A stretch of DNA of 41,417 bases from Flavobacteriales bacterium UBA7325 (GTDB taxonomy: Bacteria > Bacteroidota > Bacteroidia > Flavobacteriales_D > Crocinitomicaceae). The translations under genes and the position numbers were made by a program. The DNA lies in contig DKPV01000065.1 in assembly GCA_002471375.1 (NCBI GenBank), positions 32,310 to 73,726 on the forward strand, given 5' to 3'. The notes under the pieces were generated by a model. It saw only the letters and a list, made by a program, of their open reading frames with translations, was not told the DNA's origin and did no database searches. Within the stretch, counting starts at the first letter, position 1; every line of letters starts with the position of its first letter. Of this stretch, positions 24,020 to 32,007 are shown piece after piece.

Positions 24020-25888
24020 TTAATCTATAAAGTGTTTTACCACATGGCTTTCTCCCAAACCAAATTCTACGATGACAGAATAAACACCTGATTTGAGGGA
24101 TTTACTTGAAATAATTATTTCATTCGGGGTAAAATGTGAATCACTGAATAAAACTTCGCGCCCCATTTGATCGATTACGGTCATGGCGGTTATACTTTTC
24201 ATGTTAACATGAATTCTACCTAAGTTATCCTTGAAAATTACTGGACTGCCGGATGAACATGGATGAAAAACTTTTGTGTCAAATGATTCTACATCACCAT
24301 TGAAATCTGTCTGAGTTAATCTGTAATAAGCAAGTCTATCATCTGATTTCGGGTCGATCCAACGATAGTCAAGCTTTTCTGTGCTTGAACCCGCTGCCGT
24401 AACCTGCGCTACTTCTTCGAAAGATTCGCCATCATAGGACTTCAAAATACTATAATGAGAACTACCACTCTCAGATGCAGTAGACCATCTTAGATATGCT
24501 TCCTCATTCTCACATGACACTTCATAAGATGTGAGACCTACGGGTAATATGATACATGGTGGATCATCATAAGTTACTCTTAGATTGCAACTACCTGCCG
24601 TAAGTCTTTTCCAATTTGTTGAGGGTTCATTGTCAAAAACTAACGACACCTGAAATGCATTCATCGTGACCAACTGAGTTTGTAACAAGACGTCGGCACT
24701 CGGTCCTAAATCGTAGTACCCGTATGTACCAGTTCCACTCATCGTAAACGAAGTATAAAATCCGTTACCCATATCCGTGTAAACTGCTGGCATAATAGCT
24801 CCATAAGGCCCGAATGCACCTGTCATATCATATGCGTGCACTAATTCACTAGCAGCACCACCAACTCCATTCACAAATACCTCTAATTCGACATTGGTTA
24901 CACAGGAGGCATCATTGATGGAAGTCGTGTTAAACTGTAACCAAGCACGGTGCTCCATGTTCCCACAACACACCCCAATAAATACATAAGCTGGATTATT
25001 TACATAATTATTCTGAGACTGCCAGCCTCCATCTGCTCCCCCAAGAACAACAGTTGGATCTAAAACTACAGGATAAACTGTAGATGATGCCATAAGCCAA
25101 TCAGTTGGGACTATCGTCGATAAAAGCCAACCTGATATATCCTTATCAATGACGAAAGCCCCTTGAATAGCTGAACTGCCGTCATTAATTATACCATTGT
25201 GGTCATAGAATATTGGTGCTGGAATCGTTAAAACATGATTATCGTTCTCATCTACGATCGAGATTGCACTATGCACCATATCTGACTCACCTACAATCAT
25301 CGGTGTTAAACTCCAACCTTCCGGCAATTCTAACCTTTCACGAAACCCAAAGAAGCTATTAGAAGTACTAGTTAAGAACGATGGCAGGCTCTCAAGAATT
25401 AACTCATTCTTAACACCTCCATTAAGTATGGTAAACTTATCACTCACACCGAAGTAAGTATCTTCATAAATAATACTTTCTCCTTGCTGTACACCATTGG
25501 AAGTGTTCATTTGATTATCAATCACAACTATTCCGTCTAAATCAGAATAGGTTACTAACTCCTTCAGACCAAGTATGGCCATTTTTTCTTGATCCACGAT
25601 AAATTCAATTTTCGAGCTAGCCTCTAGTAGCAAAGGAAAAGATGATTGTAGCACATTCTCTTCATTGACGAATCGATCTGATTGAGTTTTTAAACTCAAC
25701 TCAATTGGATGCCAATCCTCACCTTTTTGATAGTGCATAAATTGAGGTGAAATGACTTGTTCCTTTGATCCATCGCTATTTCTGTATAATTTAGAAAATG
25801 GAGTGCGTTCCGAAAGAATCTCAATGGATTCTTGAGCATGGCCCATTGATATAATCAAGAGACCAAATAGTAGGGTTAAATAATTCAT
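24020..25888 (-). CDS. Secreted DNRLRE-like protein with T9SS sorting domain
   Basis: The 622-residue protein opens with a signal peptide (MNYLTLLFGLLIISMGHAQ). The N-terminal 270 residues are beta-rich and unassigned. From about residue 273, YPVVLDPTVVLGG, HRAWLQFNTTSIND and VTNVELEVFVNG resemble the DNRLRE/TapY2-like fold found in large surface proteins, where LDPT and a W/F-QF phrase are typical. An Fn3-like PVGLTSYEVSCENEEAYLRWSTASE segment precedes the C-terminal sorting region (MTVIDQMGREVLF, SLKSGVYSVIVEF). It is therefore probably exported by the T9SS. Ligand or substrate is unknown. A pair of Cys in FIGVCCGNMEH is unusual for a secreted protein. Confidence 0.75.
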   Translation of the reverse strand: MNYLTLLFGLLIISMGHAQESIEILSERTPFSKLYRNSDGSKEQVISPQFMHYQKGEDWHPIELSLKTQSDRFVNEENVLQSSFPLLLEASSKIEFIVDQEKMAILGLKELVTYSDLDGIVVIDNQMNTSNGVQQGESIIYEDTYFGVSDKFTILNGGVKNELILESLPSFLTSTSNSFFGFRERLELPEGWSLTPMIVGESDMVHSAISIVDENDNHVLTIPAPIFYDHNGIINDGSSAIQGAFVIDKDISGWLLSTIVPTDWLMASSTVYPVVLDPTVVLGGADGGWQSQNNYVNNPAYVFIGVCCGNMEHRAWLQFNTTSINDASCVTNVELEVFVNGVGGAASELVHAYDMTGAFGPYGAIMPAVYTDMGNGFYTSFTMSGTGTYGYYDLGPSADVLLQTQLVTMNAFQVSLVFDNEPSTNWKRLTAGSCNLRVTYDDPPCIILPVGLTSYEVSCENEEAYLRWSTASESGSSHYSILKSYDGESFEEVAQVTAAGSSTEKLDYRWIDPKSDDRLAYYRLTQTDFNGDVESFDTKVFHPCSSGSPVIFKDNLGRIHVNMKSITAMTVIDQMGREVLFSDSHFTPNEIIISSKSLKSGVYSVIVEFGLGESHVVKHFID

Positions 25889-25911
25889 TTGTCAAGTGTA
25901 ATAGTGTGTTG

Positions 25912-25919
25912 CAAAATTA
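25912..25919 (-). promoter_or_regulatory. -7 promoter element for the DNRLRE-like gene
   Basis: The minus strand reads TAATTTTG, matching TAnnTTTG, 23 bases before the start at 25888. No convincing -33 TTG is seen at 19 bases. Confidence 0.4.
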
Positions 25920-25934
25920 CATCAAAGATTTGAA

Positions 25935-25959
25935 GATGCGCGTTAAGAGATTGCGCATC
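25935..25959 (-). terminator. Stem-loop downstream of trmB
   Basis: GATGCGC (25935-25941) and GCGCATC (25953-25959) make a perfect 7-bp stem with an 11-base loop, 47 bases after the trmB stop on the minus strand. There is no strong T run, so it is a weak or factor-assisted terminator, or an operator. Confidence 0.4.
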
Positions 25960-26005
25960 AGACTGGTATTCCGTTAATAATTTAACCTGATAATCAATGT
26001 GCTAA

Positions 26006-26671
26006 TTAGCTAATCCTAAACTTACAGTACTTAATAACTGCACCCTTCGCCGTGAACAGCTTTTCATAATGTGTCTTAATATGAAATATGTCCCTCGTTA
26101 TAGGATCAATATTTTCAGGTAAATCACCGTAAAGATCCCAAGTCAACTCGATCAAATCATAGTTTTCTTCTTTGATAAGCTCCTCTGTAAATTCGAATAA
26201 CAGGTCACTGTCCGTTTTCATATGAATAATGCCACCTGGCTTTAAGATCTCGCGATAGCGATCCATGAATATTTTTGAGCTCAATCGTTTATTCGGTTTC
26301 TTTGGTTGTGGATCAGAAAATGTCAGCCAAATCTCATCGACCTCACCAGAAGAAAAATAATCCGTGATGAAATCTATTTTAGTCCGTAAAAAAGCAACAT
26401 TATCTAAGTCTTGTTCTAACGCTTGCTCCGCTCCAATAAACATCCGAGCTCCTTTTATATCACACGCGATAAAGTTCTTCCCTGGGAAATGTTGTGCAAG
26501 TCCAACAGAGTACTCACCTTTACCACATCCTAACTCTAGGACAATCGGGTTGTCATTTTTAAAATGCTTATTCCAATTACCACCCAAACTAGATGGTTCC
26601 TTGATAACAGGCTCAAAGAAGTTTGGAAACTCTTTAACTGCGGCAAACCGCCTTATTTTGTCTTTTCCCAT
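26006..26671 (-). CDS. trmB: tRNA (guanine-N7-)-methyltransferase
   Basis: TrmB methylates G46 in the tRNA variable loop using S-adenosylmethionine. The 221-residue product has the SAM-binding motif VLELGCGKGEYSVGLA, the acidic loop FIACDIKGARM and the family hallmark LTFSDPQPKKPNKRLSS, with GGIIHMKTDSDLLF behind it. The start follows directly after the stop of the kelch gene (TAA then ATG), so it is translated from the same message as the gldB-gldC-DUF2797-kelch run. Confidence 0.95.
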   Translation of the reverse strand: MGKDKIRRFAAVKEFPNFFEPVIKEPSSLGGNWNKHFKNDNPIVLELGCGKGEYSVGLAQHFPGKNFIACDIKGARMFIGAEQALEQDLDNVAFLRTKIDFITDYFSSGEVDEIWLTFSDPQPKKPNKRLSSKIFMDRYREILKPGGIIHMKTDSDLLFEFTEELIKEENYDLIELTWDLYGDLPENIDPITRDIFHIKTHYEKLFTAKGAVIKYCKFRIS

Positions 26672-27946
26672 TTAAAGTAAAATTCGAATTTTGATGCCCT
26701 TATGTTCAAAGAAGTAAATCCCTTGTGCATATTTTGATCGTTCCAAAATAAACTCGTCTCCTCTTGGAAATTTCACAAGAATGGAACCCATTGCAGATAC
26801 CAACCTTGCACTCCCAACTTGAGGCGTAACTATTTGAATTCGATCGTTCGATGAGTGAATTTTATAACCATCATGACTATCTGATTCATTCATCTCAACA
26901 AGCGGGTTTTCCAGTAAAAAAGTTCTATTCGTTACCACTTGACTTGAGTCCATACCTCCACAAATCACCCATCTGTTACCAGTCAGCTTTGCGATACCTC
27001 GGAGATCCATCACTCCATATGGTTGAGAAGTTTCGTCAGCGAAGGTATGATCGTTTACACCAAAGTGTAAAACTCGTGTAAGGGGTTCTACACCTGCGCC
27101 ATTGCTATAAGCTATACCATCATAATTATATGAAATTCCAGATCCCCCCACCCAAAATACGGTGTTTCCAACTCCACTGCAAGCTGACCTATATCCAGCA
27201 TCTCCCGGTGAATCTTCGATTTGACCCCATGTTATATCAGTCGGGTCAGTTGGGTTGATATAACCCCTACGCATAAATTTCTTCGCTCCAAAAGCTCCAC
27301 CGGATGCTCCGCCATGATAATATAATGTATCACCAATAATATATCCAGAAGCCCCAAACGCTGTGTAAAATGCATTATTGGTAGTGCTCGTCCCAGCTTG
27401 CCATTGATTCAATGAAGGATTGTATATCTGAACATTCGGTACATTCCCTGTATTACTCCACCCCGTGACGACAAATATTAAACTATCCTTGTAAACACAT
27501 TGGACATGATCGTCAATCGGAACAGGTATTGCTGCCCCATCGGCTTCATATGACTCCGTCGTAGGATTGTAGACATGAACACGATCCGATGATACTTCCA
27601 TGTTAGTTGGAAATACGTGGTAGCCTCCCAGGATATAAATTTTACCATTTACGAAAGACGCACCTGAAGCTATTTTACCAAGCGTATCTGGTAACGATGC
27701 TATTTCAGACCAGACATTTGAAGTAACATCATACTTAAATGCGCGTTGATGAATTCCTGAATATGCTTTAGACGTATCGATACCACCAAAAGAATAGACG
27801 AATTCGTTTCCACCAACGGATGCCTCGCAAACTGCATTGTTAGAGGTACGAAAGGACATTTGTTGCATTTCGGTCCATGTCCAATTATATTGACCGAATG
27901 ACCCAAAAGCAATTGTAATAAATAGTAGGCTAACTAATCTCCACAT
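26672..27946 (-). CDS. Secreted kelch-repeat protein with degenerate sorting tail
   Basis: The 424-residue protein has a signal peptide (MWRLVSLLFITIAFGSFGQ) and about five kelch blades: FVYSFGGID, GKIYILGGYHVFP, DSLIFVVTGWS, DTLYYHGGASG and NRWVICGGMDSS, each followed by a Y...V/W...W phrase. The last 60 residues (LVSAMGSILVKF, AQGIYFFEHKGIKIRILL) look like a worn T9SS sorting domain. Galactose-oxidase-like fold is likely, but no catalytic residues can be named. It overlaps the DUF2797 gene by 17 bases upstream and abuts trmB downstream. Confidence 0.8.
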   Translation of the reverse strand: MWRLVSLLFITIAFGSFGQYNWTWTEMQQMSFRTSNNAVCEASVGGNEFVYSFGGIDTSKAYSGIHQRAFKYDVTSNVWSEIASLPDTLGKIASGASFVNGKIYILGGYHVFPTNMEVSSDRVHVYNPTTESYEADGAAIPVPIDDHVQCVYKDSLIFVVTGWSNTGNVPNVQIYNPSLNQWQAGTSTTNNAFYTAFGASGYIIGDTLYYHGGASGGAFGAKKFMRRGYINPTDPTDITWGQIEDSPGDAGYRSACSGVGNTVFWVGGSGISYNYDGIAYSNGAGVEPLTRVLHFGVNDHTFADETSQPYGVMDLRGIAKLTGNRWVICGGMDSSQVVTNRTFLLENPLVEMNESDSHDGYKIHSSNDRIQIVTPQVGSARLVSAMGSILVKFPRGDEFILERSKYAQGIYFFEHKGIKIRILL

Positions 27947-28718
27947 AATATCCAGTATGTCTTCTAATATTTAAAACTTCACCTCCTTCAAAAATCAAGT
28001 ATTGACCTTTGATCCCTACAAGTTTTCCTGAAATACTAGGAGTATTCAAAAAATTCAGGCTCTTTACTTTCTCAGGAAATTCAAGAACCGGATACTGAAG
28101 TTCGATAATTTCATCATTCTCAGAAAAATGCTCCATAATATCGTTTGGAAGATGTTCTTCCAAGGCCCATTTTTCATCCTCCAGATCAATTGATAGGTCA
28201 ATGTCATTTTTCAACATTCTCTGCCAGTTGGTCTTGTCAGTAAAGAACTCTTTCAGCGCAACCTCTATTCTACCCGCTTCAAACCGATTAGGAACCTCGG
28301 CAAGACGAATTGCCGCTGTAGCTCCTTGATCAATCCATCGTGTCGGTACTTGATGCTCTCGCGTAATTCCTACTTTTACGGCGCTCGATGCAGCCAAATA
28401 CACCACATGAGGTTGGTTATGATGTTTCTCTTCCCATTCTGGATCTCTGCCCTCGCCTAAATGCGCTCTGCACAATTCAGGTCGTAGAATACACTCTGCT
28501 GCTTCCGGTGCACTTGCAAAACAAGGGTAACAAAATCCTTCGCCGAAAGACTTCTTGGTTACTTTGCCACATTTTTGACAATTAATGATACCATTCCAAT
28601 TCAACTGAATTTCCTTCCCAATAAAGTCATTGACAAGAATATCTTCAGAAAGATTGAGGCGGTACTCTATTGGCGAACTCAGCGTAGTACGCATCTTGTG
28701 GAGATTGCCTTTACACAT
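27930..28718 (-). CDS. DUF2797 domain protein with zinc-finger-like N-terminal part
   Basis: The 262-residue protein matches the DUF2797 family of unknown function. Residues about 45-95 contain CQKCGK, FCYPCF and CILRPELCRAHLGEGRD, a Cys-rich pattern that could bind zinc. Next comes VVYLAASSAVKVGITR and TRWIDQGATAAIRLAE, then FEAGRIEVALKEFF. The VYLA...VKVGIT...R spacing and the later Glu recall GIY-YIG or T5orf172-type nucleases (inference). It starts two bases after the gldC stop and overlaps the kelch gene start by 17 bases, so it sits inside the gld operon. Confidence 0.8.
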   Translation of the reverse strand: MCKGNLHKMRTTLSSPIEYRLNLSEDILVNDFIGKEIQLNWNGIINCQKCGKVTKKSFGEGFCYPCFASAPEAAECILRPELCRAHLGEGRDPEWEEKHHNQPHVVYLAASSAVKVGITREHQVPTRWIDQGATAAIRLAEVPNRFEAGRIEVALKEFFTDKTNWQRMLKNDIDLSIDLEDEKWALEEHLPNDIMEHFSENDEIIELQYPVLEFPEKVKSLNFLNTPSISGKLVGIKGQYLIFEGGEVLNIRRHTGYYVEIS

Positions 28719-28720
28719 GA

Positions 28721-29068
28721 CTAATCTTCTGGAAGAATTTTCATTTTTTCAGCAAAATGATAACAATAATCTCTCAAGTCTTCAGTGATCTTTGTTTCGC
28801 CTGTAGCTCTCTCAAATGTATCAGATAGAGATAGCAATGTTTGGTGAAAGAATTGCTTCATTTCTTCAACCGACATATCTTTTGTCCATAAGTCGATTTT
28901 CATTGTATTCTTCTCATTCGGATCCCAGAGTGAAAGAAGCATTGCTTTAGCTTCTGCATTCTTCATATCTCCATCCTCTGCAGTCCATTTCATTCGTAAG
29001 GGTAAATTATTCTCATCCATACCAACTGTAACTGCAATTTGTGATGTTTTAACCACTTTATCTTCCAT
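28721..29068 (-). CDS. gldC: Gliding motility protein GldC
   Basis: The 115-residue soluble protein matches GldC of Flavobacterium: the central MLLSLWDPNEKNTMKIDLWT, then KDMSVEEMKQFFHQTLLSLS and DTFERATGETKITEDLRDYC are hallmark stretches. GldC is not essential for gliding but improves it, and is usually next to gldB. Here gldB ends one base upstream (TAA-G-ATG), confirming the assignment. Confidence 0.95.
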   Translation of the reverse strand: MEDKVVKTSQIAVTVGMDENNLPLRMKWTAEDGDMKNAEAKAMLLSLWDPNEKNTMKIDLWTKDMSVEEMKQFFHQTLLSLSDTFERATGETKITEDLRDYCYHFAEKMKILPED

Positions 29069-29069
29069 C

Positions 29070-30086
29070 TTATTCTTCAGTTTCGTATTCCTGTAAAATA
29101 CTATTGTAGTTCTTGTTAATTAATTCTTTCAATGATAAATCACTATGATTTTCCATATACTGACGTACCATTCTCCATCCTAAATACTGCCCTAATCGAT
29201 CAGGGCCAACTTCAGGTAAACCTGGAGTGAAGGGTCCTTCTCTAAGCATGTTCATTTTCGTTCTATCGTCGAGCTTAAAAAGTAACTCCTGTTTAACCAA
29301 GTACTCCCAATAAGCCAACTCGTTCTCAATTGACCAGTCATAGTCCTCCTGAGAATATCGAATGATTGTGTTTTCACTATCTTCAGGATAGCAGGCTTCC
29401 ACTAGGTAAATAATCTTTCCCCAGTAAACGATATTCTCGACAAGCGACCCACCCTTGGGTTCTTCGATAATATTTGTCATAATCCAGGAAGCCATTACAT
29501 CACGCTCCAAGAATTGTCGATCCATTGCCTCCTTAATCCAAGCATAAAATTCATCGGGCGGTAACTCCTGAATTACATCAACATTATTGCCCAAATAGCG
29601 TTCTAATCCCACAGCAATATCCTTCTCCATTGAAATAGCACTTCCCGCAAATCCTGAATTAAGAAAAACAACAGATTCAGGCATATCCTTTTCTGGAAAA
29701 TGGAATTTCAAATGCTTAAATCCATCAACTATTTTGTTTTGCATTTCCGCCTTATCACCAAAGGTTTCTTTGATTCTATTTTCGAGGCGAACCATATATG
29801 GATGAGACAGATACGCCTTAATTGAATCGTCTACATCCTTTGTGGGAATGTTACCAATTGGCCAGCAATGACCAATTTGATATTCATAGATATCTTTAAT
29901 ATCCGTTTTGTACTTCTTACACATCTCGAGCAATTGACTTGGGCTAGAGTTCACGAATGCCGAGTCCATATCGATAAATTTTATATCAATGGAAACATCT
30001 GAGACATCCACATCCAATGGGTCGCTAGAGCAGGAAACAACTGCTGGTAATATTATTAGAGCTAAAAAAATGCTTTTGAGAGTCAT
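29070..30086 (-). CDS. gldB: Gliding motility lipoprotein GldB
   Basis: A 338-residue lipoprotein with signal MTLKSIFLALIILPAVVSC (lipobox Cys 19). The mature part begins with acidic VDVSDVSIDIKFIDMDSAF, then carries FGDKAEMQNKIVDGFKHLKF, GLERYLGNNVDV and GQYLGWRMVRQYMENH, all typical of GldB. GldB is a periplasmic-facing lipoprotein required for gliding in Flavobacterium. It is first in the run gldB, gldC, DUF2797, kelch, trmB, all nearly touching, and has a candidate promoter at 30109-30142. The divergent neighbour is an outer-membrane beta-barrel gene, then nadE; nadE near gldBC is a known arrangement. Confidence 0.95.
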   Translation of the reverse strand: MTLKSIFLALIILPAVVSCSSDPLDVDVSDVSIDIKFIDMDSAFVNSSPSQLLEMCKKYKTDIKDIYEYQIGHCWPIGNIPTKDVDDSIKAYLSHPYMVRLENRIKETFGDKAEMQNKIVDGFKHLKFHFPEKDMPESVVFLNSGFAGSAISMEKDIAVGLERYLGNNVDVIQELPPDEFYAWIKEAMDRQFLERDVMASWIMTNIIEEPKGGSLVENIVYWGKIIYLVEACYPEDSENTIIRYSQEDYDWSIENELAYWEYLVKQELLFKLDDRTKMNMLREGPFTPGLPEVGPDRLGQYLGWRMVRQYMENHSDLSLKELINKNYNSILQEYETEE

Positions 30087-30108
30087 TATAATTCCTTAAT
30101 TTCGTAGT

Positions 30109-30142
30109 CAAAAGTACTCAAATAGTACATGTATCAGGCAAA
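30109..30142 (-). promoter_or_regulatory. Candidate gldB promoter (TTTG-N22-TACTTTTG)
   Basis: The minus strand has TACTTTTG at 30116-30109, matching TAnnTTTG, and TTTG at 30142-30139, 22 bases upstream, slightly longer than the ideal. The leader to the gldB start would be about 15 bases. Confidence 0.5.
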
Positions 30143-30160
30143 CGAACGACCTAAATTAAA

Positions 30161-30991
30161 ATGACAAATATGAAAAAAACCTTACTAGCATTTGCTATTC
30201 TCGGTCTTTCGACTGGCGTGATGGCTCAAGAAGCTGCGGATAAAACATTTCAAGCAGGATTGACAATGGCAATTGGTCCTAATTTCCAAAAAATGGGAAC
30301 TAAAATAATAGCTAGCGATGGTTTAGGTCTTGATTTTACAATTGGAATGAACGGAATTTGGTCATTCAACGAGAATGTAGGATTCAACTCTGGAGTAGAA
30401 TTTGACTTTTCTACAATCAACTACAAAACGAGCTCTACAGAAGAGATTTACTATTGGTATAATGATTCAAAGATTCTTCAGCTGGATGAAGTAGCAGGCG
30501 ATGCAAATAAACAACTTTTCAGAATGAGCACGCGAGCTCAAAAAGGAACCTACTTGACAATTCCTACAATGCTTTTGTTTCGAACAAACTTTATTGGTTA
30601 CTTCCGTTACTTCGGAAAATTTGGTTTGAGAAACAGCTTCTTGCTAACCAACAAAATCAATGATAATGGAGTTAACTATGGTCTTGATATTCCTGGCAGT
30701 CCAATTGAAATTTCAGGAGAAAACTTAAATATGAAAGCAAAAGGAGACATGTTCTTCTTTAAATCTGCTGTTGGTCTCTCTGGCGGAGCGGAATGGAATT
30801 TCACAGGGTCAACTTCTTTGGTTGCTGAGCTTGGGTTCTACTATGGATTCACATCTTTACACCTTGACAAAAACGACGGAAATACTACTCTGTTCACCGC
30901 TGCTGGAGTCAATGGAACGTCAGAAGACAATCACTTCTCGAACCAAGCTATGCAGCAACAGTTACAATTTAAAGTTTCAATCTTATTCTAA
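30161..30991 (+). CDS. Outer-membrane beta-barrel protein (PorT/OmpW-like class)
   Basis: A 276-residue protein with signal MKKTLLAFAILGLSTGVMAQ, then alternating hydrophobic strands typical of Bacteroidota outer-membrane barrels: FQAGLTMAIGPNFQKMG, GLDFTIGMNGIWSFNENVGFNSGVEFDF, YLTIPTMLLFRTNF, YFRYFGKFGLRNSFL and the C-terminal LQFKVSILF ending in Phe. ATG 30161 has an A-rich leader; ATG 30170 gives a cleaner signal peptide and is the alternative. nadE starts 10 bases after it. Its specific function is unknown. Confidence 0.8.
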   Translation: MTNMKKTLLAFAILGLSTGVMAQEAADKTFQAGLTMAIGPNFQKMGTKIIASDGLGLDFTIGMNGIWSFNENVGFNSGVEFDFSTINYKTSSTEEIYYWYNDSKILQLDEVAGDANKQLFRMSTRAQKGTYLTIPTMLLFRTNFIGYFRYFGKFGLRNSFLLTNKINDNGVNYGLDIPGSPIEISGENLNMKAKGDMFFFKSAVGLSGGAEWNFTGSTSLVAELGFYYGFTSLHLDKNDGNTTLFTAAGVNGTSEDNHFSNQAMQQQLQFKVSILF

Positions 30992-31001
30992 ATAGCATAA
31001 T

Positions 31002-31772
31002 TTGAATTATTCAAAAGTTGTAGAACACATTACAGCCTGGCTTAGCAATTATTGCGACAAAGCCGGGCTGTCTGGTTTTATCATAGGCATTTCTGGTGGA
31101 GTTGATTCTGGCTTAACATCGACATTATGTGCGATGTCAGGCAAAAAAACTATTTTATTGAGTATGCCAATCCATCAGCCGAACGCTGAGTATCAGCGTG
31201 CAAGGAATCACATGAAGGATCTTGAGGCACGGTTTGAGAACGTAACCTCAATGGATATTGATCTTACTCTCTCCTTTGATCAGATTTCAGCTGACTTTCC
31301 TGATGACGTCGCAGAGCATCACCTAGCCATGGCTAATACTAGAGCTAGATTACGGATGTCCACTTTATATGCTATAGGTCAAGTTAATGGTTGTCTGGTA
31401 TGCGGAACAGGCAACAAGGTTGAGGATTTCGGAGTTGGCTTTTACACGAAATATGGAGACGGTGGTGTTGATATCAGTCCTATTGCAGACTTGACAAAAT
31501 CCGAAGTTTGGGCATTAGCTTCAGAAGTAGATGTGATTGAAGAAATCGTAACAGCTAGTCCAACAGATGGATTATGGGATGATGGCCGGACTGATGAAGA
31601 TCAAATTGGCGCATCATATCCAGAACTTGAGTGGGCTATGGAGTATAAGGGAGACGGAAGTCTTCTCAGTGAGCGAAAGCAAGAAGTACTCTCAATCTAT
31701 CAGCGTCTGAATAGAATGAATCGTCACAAAATGGAACCAATTCCTGTTTGCATCATTCCTCAAGAGCTTTAA
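31002..31772 (+). CDS. nadE: NAD(+) synthase, ammonia-dependent type
   Basis: NadE amidates nicotinic acid adenine dinucleotide to NAD. The 256-residue product has the ATP pyrophosphatase loop GFIIGISGGVDSGLTSTL, ANTRARLRMSTLYAIG, GTGNKVEDFGVGFYTKYGDGGVDISPIADLTKSEVW and ASPTDGLWDDGRTDEDQIG, all typical of NadE. There is no glutaminase domain, so free ammonia is the nitrogen source. The start codon is TTG: TAG at 30993 closes the frame 9 bases upstream and the next ATG (Met43) falls after the P-loop. It follows the beta-barrel gene after 10 bases. Confidence 0.95.
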   Translation: MNYSKVVEHITAWLSNYCDKAGLSGFIIGISGGVDSGLTSTLCAMSGKKTILLSMPIHQPNAEYQRARNHMKDLEARFENVTSMDIDLTLSFDQISADFPDDVAEHHLAMANTRARLRMSTLYAIGQVNGCLVCGTGNKVEDFGVGFYTKYGDGGVDISPIADLTKSEVWALASEVDVIEEIVTASPTDGLWDDGRTDEDQIGASYPELEWAMEYKGDGSLLSERKQEVLSIYQRLNRMNRHKMEPIPVCIIPQEL

Positions 31773-32007
31773 TAAGCGCGACCTGCACGTTCTCACATAT
31801 TATTTATTTTTTTTTGAAAGCAATAGAGTCGAGGTACGCCTTATTACTATTTGGTATCTTTTCATGTTTCGTCGATTTTGAATCTATGGAAATTAGGGCT
31901 ACCTTTAGGCGTCTAACGAAAAAACGTACGATGAATATCGCCATTCTTTTTCTGTGTTCTCGTATTGATTTCGTTACTACAACTTTGAAACTAAACAAAA
32001 CTCAATT

